Origin: Ascaphus truei
Lineage: Eukaryota > Chordata > Amphibia > Anura > Ascaphidae
Assembly: GCA_036426205.1 (NCBI GenBank)
Contig: CM071568.1
Span: 222,506,966 to 222,570,965 of the forward strand
DNA length: 64,000 nt
Direction of reading: 5' to 3'
Below, one piece after another: positions 61,322 through 64,000 of the stretch. The notes under the pieces were generated by a model. It saw nothing but the letters and a program-made list of their open reading frames with translations, searched no databases and had not been told where the DNA came from. The translations under genes and the position numbers were made by a program. Positions within the stretch are counted from its first letter, which is position 1; each line of letters opens with the position of its first letter.

Positions 61322-61357
61322 GTGTTTTGTTTTATATATATATATATATATATATAA
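61322..61357. repeat. TA microsatellites
   Basis: (TA)n here, with a second tract at about 61483-61508. They bracket the segment with the degenerate hammerhead-like motif. Confidence 0.9.
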
Positions 61358-61410
61358 TCAAAAAATAAATAGATGATACCGTTCTGTGGCTAACGAAATG
61401 CTTTTATTTG

Positions 61411-61448
61411 TGCGAGCTTTCGAGATACACTGATCTCTTCTTCCGGCG
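61411..61448 (-). ncRNA. degenerate hammerhead-like motif
   Basis: On the minus strand: CGGAAGA-A-GAGAT-CAGTGT-ATCTC-GAAAGCTCGC. Same spacing and same extra A as the other motifs, a perfect 5-bp helix II and an intact GAA, but U4 is G and the helix III palindrome is lost. AAATAAAAGC follows at the usual place. Probably a fossil of the same family. Confidence 0.4.
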
Positions 61449-61509
61449 ATGTTACAATGAATGAAGCAAGGATACCTCTACATGTATATATATATATATA
61501 TATATATAC

Positions 61510-62190
61510 AATGTTCGACAAATAGGCATAACCACACGCCCGTGGCGAGTGGATTTGGGCCGCTGGCGAGCCGTGCTGCAACTCTATGAATTCCCCTGCT
61601 CGCCTTTTTAAAAATAAATAAATAAATAATCCCCTCCCTCATTGGGTTGAAGCGGGGAAGAGGGCCGACTGGCAGCTCTGGGTTAGCCCCTTCCCCCGAT
61701 CTCCTCCCTCCCCTGCCCCTGATCTCCTCCCCCTCCTGCCCCTTATCTCTTCCCCCCCTGCCCCTTGATCTCCTGCCCCCCTGCCCCCCAAGCTCCTTCC
61801 CCCCTGCCTCGATCCGCCCCCCCTGCCCCCAACCCCCGCATGCTGCCCGGGGTGGGAGGTAGGCTGGGGGGTCCCTGCTTGCTGCCCGGGGCGGGAGGTA
61901 GGCTGAGGGGTGTCCCCTCTTGCTGCCTGGGGCGGGAGGTAGGCTGGGGGGGTCCCCGCTTGCTGCCCGGGGCAGGAGGTAGACTGGGGGTTTCCCGCTT
62001 GTTGCCTGGGGCGGGAGGTAGGCTGCTGCGGCAGCGGCGGTGTCCGCATCCGGAGGGGGTTCGGCGTCCGCCTGGGTGGGGGTGGGGGGTGCTGCGGAGG
62101 CGTCCGCTTCTGGGGGGTTGTGTGCTGCAGTGGCATCCGCTTCCGCTTCAGGGGGGGGGTGATGCGGTGCTGCGGTGGCCTTGCAGAGGC
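61510..62190. mobile_element. GC-rich insert with minisatellite inside PLE-G
   Basis: It starts near TGTTCGACAAATAGGC and contains pyrimidine-rich CCCCTGATCTCC units (61690-61830) and a ~40-bp minisatellite with GCTGCCCGGGGCGGGAGGTA (61845-62040). It separates the PLE-G thumb sequence from whatever lay downstream. A proline-rich frame across it is a fusion artefact. Element class unknown. Confidence 0.5.
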
Positions 62191-62900
62191 CCTCCTGCCA
62201 TAAATGATCTCTTAAGATCGGATCTTGTTGAAGGTGATGCCAGTGTCTATTAATTATTGTTTTAACTTTATTGAAATCTCTATTATATTTCGTTACAAGT
62301 GGAACCTCCACTTTGGCCTTTTAACCTTAGATCTCATTAAATCTTGTCTGTTCAGTGTGCTTGTCTTGGCTATCCATGTTTCTAGTGATTTTGTTTCGTA
62401 ATATCTTTCAATTAATCTTTCTTTTAGTATCTCAGCCTGTTATCTAAAGACCACCTCGTCAGTGCAGTTCCTACTTATGCGGCTGAATTGACCTGAAGGG
62501 ATATTATCTATCCACCTATGGTGATAGCAACTGCTTTTCAGAAGATAGTTATTTCAGTCGACTTTCTTAAAGAAATTCTTCGTCTTTAATTGGCAATTTT
62601 CAATGTAGATTGTCAGGTCTAAAAAATCTATTGTCTGCCTACTCCATTGGGATGTAAAAGGCAGATTCAAAGTATTATCATTAATGTACTGTATTCCATA
62701 AACCTATTCAGATCATGCTCATTCCCCTGCCAGATAAAGAACACATCATCGATGTAGTGTCGCCATAGGACCAGGTCTGCGCCATGCATGGGTGGGCCAG
62801 ATCTTGTCCTTCTCTAATACATCCATGAAAATGTTCGCATTCCTGGGTGCAAACCTGTTCTGTTGACCGGACAAGGAAGCTGGAATCCACTGTGCTAGGG
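62190..62900 (-). pseudogene. PLE-G reverse transcriptase fragment
   Basis: The minus strand from 62900: NRFAPRNANIFMDVLEKDKI, a frameshift, HYIDDVFFIWQGNEHDL (catalytic Asp pair, ~62755), TIDFLDLTIYIENCQLKTK, NIPSGQFSRISRNCTDE, and after stops VPLVTKYNRDFNKVKTIIN with NRHWHHLQQDPILRDHL. This is the palm-to-thumb part of a PLE reverse transcriptase, with a tryptophan-rich HWH motif seen in all PLEs here. The endonuclease part is missing because of the GC-rich insert. Confidence 0.87.
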
Positions 62901-64000
62901 CGCTGAGAGTGGCTGCACATGCCTAAGACAAGTATCCTATATGTGAGTAATTTGATACTCTTTTTTAACAAATACATTGCAATATTGTATATCTTCTCTG
63001 CGGCTGTTATCCTTTCTGGGTAAATTGCGAGGACGCATGGCGTTCGCATATACACCTGATATGGACTCAGGAAACAAGCTGTGGATTGAAGGAAGAACAA
63101 CAGTGTTTAAAGAATTTACTGATTTGAATCACTCTTGCACATGACCGTGTGAGTAGAGCATTGACTTACATATATTTCAATTCATCCCTCCCCCCCTCCC
63201 CCCCTCCCCCCCTCCGCCCCCCCCCCCCGCTTCCAAGAGACAGCTGTGTGACTCAGATTTCACCCCCCTGGATTTGTCCATCATTAGAGAAAACAGCTTT
63301 GTTCTTTATCATACTACATGTGTACCCAGAATAGCCTAGCAGGGAAATGCAGGAGATATCCCACTAGCAAACAACACTAACAACCAGAGATGGCCAATGT
63401 TTCCCAACCGTGCTCTCAATATTCTTTCGCTTTTTTTTTTTTTTTTTTAATTTCACTGCTTCCTCAAATATTTCACCAAGCTTAACAGGCTAAAAGAATT
63501 GTGAAATCTTAGATACTGTTGAATTTTGCAACACTGTGAGATACAGACAGTGAAATACAGTAGTGCTTTTGCTGGAGAGGTGAGGGTGAGAGAGAGTCAA
63601 GAAAGATATTATGAATGGGAGCTAAGGCATACTATAGCACCCTTTAGTTAATATTTACAGTGCCCACATGACATCGCAGGTATGTCATACATAGGCACCT
63701 CCTTATTTTCTAGTAGATGATCAGACTGGCCTCTGAAATCAAAATGGAAGTGGAGCCCTCTTCACATCTATGTCCTGTATCTTGGTGCCATTTGAATCAT
63801 GTGATCACCTGTATCTTGGTGCCACGTGAATCATGTCATTGGTGCCATTTGAATCATGTGGTGATCAGATGACCGGGAAGTGCCGGTGGTCTGATGGCAC
63901 TCTGGTGTTGCCAACCCCCTGCACTCTAAAGGTTAATATGGGCATTAAAGTCAATGGAGATATGGATCCACACTTATTAAAATGTACTATACTGTAAGTA
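62901..64000. other. intergenic, simple repeats only
   Basis: A C-rich tract at 63186-63230 and a poly-T at 63431-63450. Short repeats of GTATCTTGGTGCCA with GAATCATGTG occur three times at 63778-63862. No gene recognised. Confidence 0.5.

Noticed and set aside
61478..62311. A 277-residue frame starting with PLE-like sequence and continuing into an Ala/Pro-rich tail
   Set aside because: The N-terminal ~35 residues are PLE thumb sequence; the rest is the GC-rich minisatellite insert read by chance in the same frame.

Overview
The window reads as a piece of a large, repeat-rich vertebrate genome, most likely an amphibian (anuran). The reasons are many Penelope-like retroelements (PLEs) with GIY-YIG endonucleases, a Tc1-like transposon of a type I associate with frog genomes, a Ty3/Gypsy element, a CR1/L2/Rex1-type LINE, hAT and Tc1/mariner-type non-autonomous elements, and very long microsatellites. 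No host protein-coding gene, tRNA or rRNA could be recognised. Every recognisable coding region belongs to a mobile element, and almost all are broken by stops, frameshifts or nested insertions. The species call is inference.

Layout. 0.9-2.1 kb: 3' end of a minus-strand PLE. 2.5-4.5 kb: a 2-kb inverted repeat. 4.4-7.1 kb: first copy (X1) of a non-coding ~2.7-kb repeat family, here called family X. 7.2-14.0 kb: plus-strand PLE-A, interrupted by a hAT-like element full of microsatellites. 14.0-20.7 kb: a Tc1 transposon split by PLE-B, which has inverted terminal repeats and a 14-bp target duplication. 21-28 kb: LINE fragment, two PLE terminal repeats, foldback elements and a PLE GIY-YIG fragment. 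28.2-31.0 kb: second copy X2 (minus). 31.5-35.1 kb: PLE-C (minus) and a plus-strand PLE tail. 35.8-36.8 kb: a foldback insertion. 38.4-39.7 kb: a TA-flanked MITE. 41.5-43.1 kb: possible LTR remnant. 43.5-52.2 kb: family X-like sequence (X3) enclosing two divergent genes, a BEN-like protein (minus) and an intron-containing Tc1/mariner-type DDE transposase (plus), followed by a 1-kb alternating purine-pyrimidine satellite. 52.4-57.5 kb: scrambled Gypsy element with a LINE inserted. 57.8-61.3 kb: head-to-head PLE-D. 61.5-62.9 kb: PLE-G with a GC-rich insert.

Two themes stand out. First, at least eight hammerhead-ribozyme-like motifs lie in the PLE terminal regions on both strands. They share a short helix II, a largely palindromic helix III of the dimer-forming type and an extra A after the core, and three carry a compensated U3-A8 instead of C3-G8. 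Second, a ~54-bp palindrome recurs seven times in family X and also flanks, in inverted orientation, the block with the BEN-like and DDE genes. This suggests a previously unlinked autonomous/non-autonomous transposon system.
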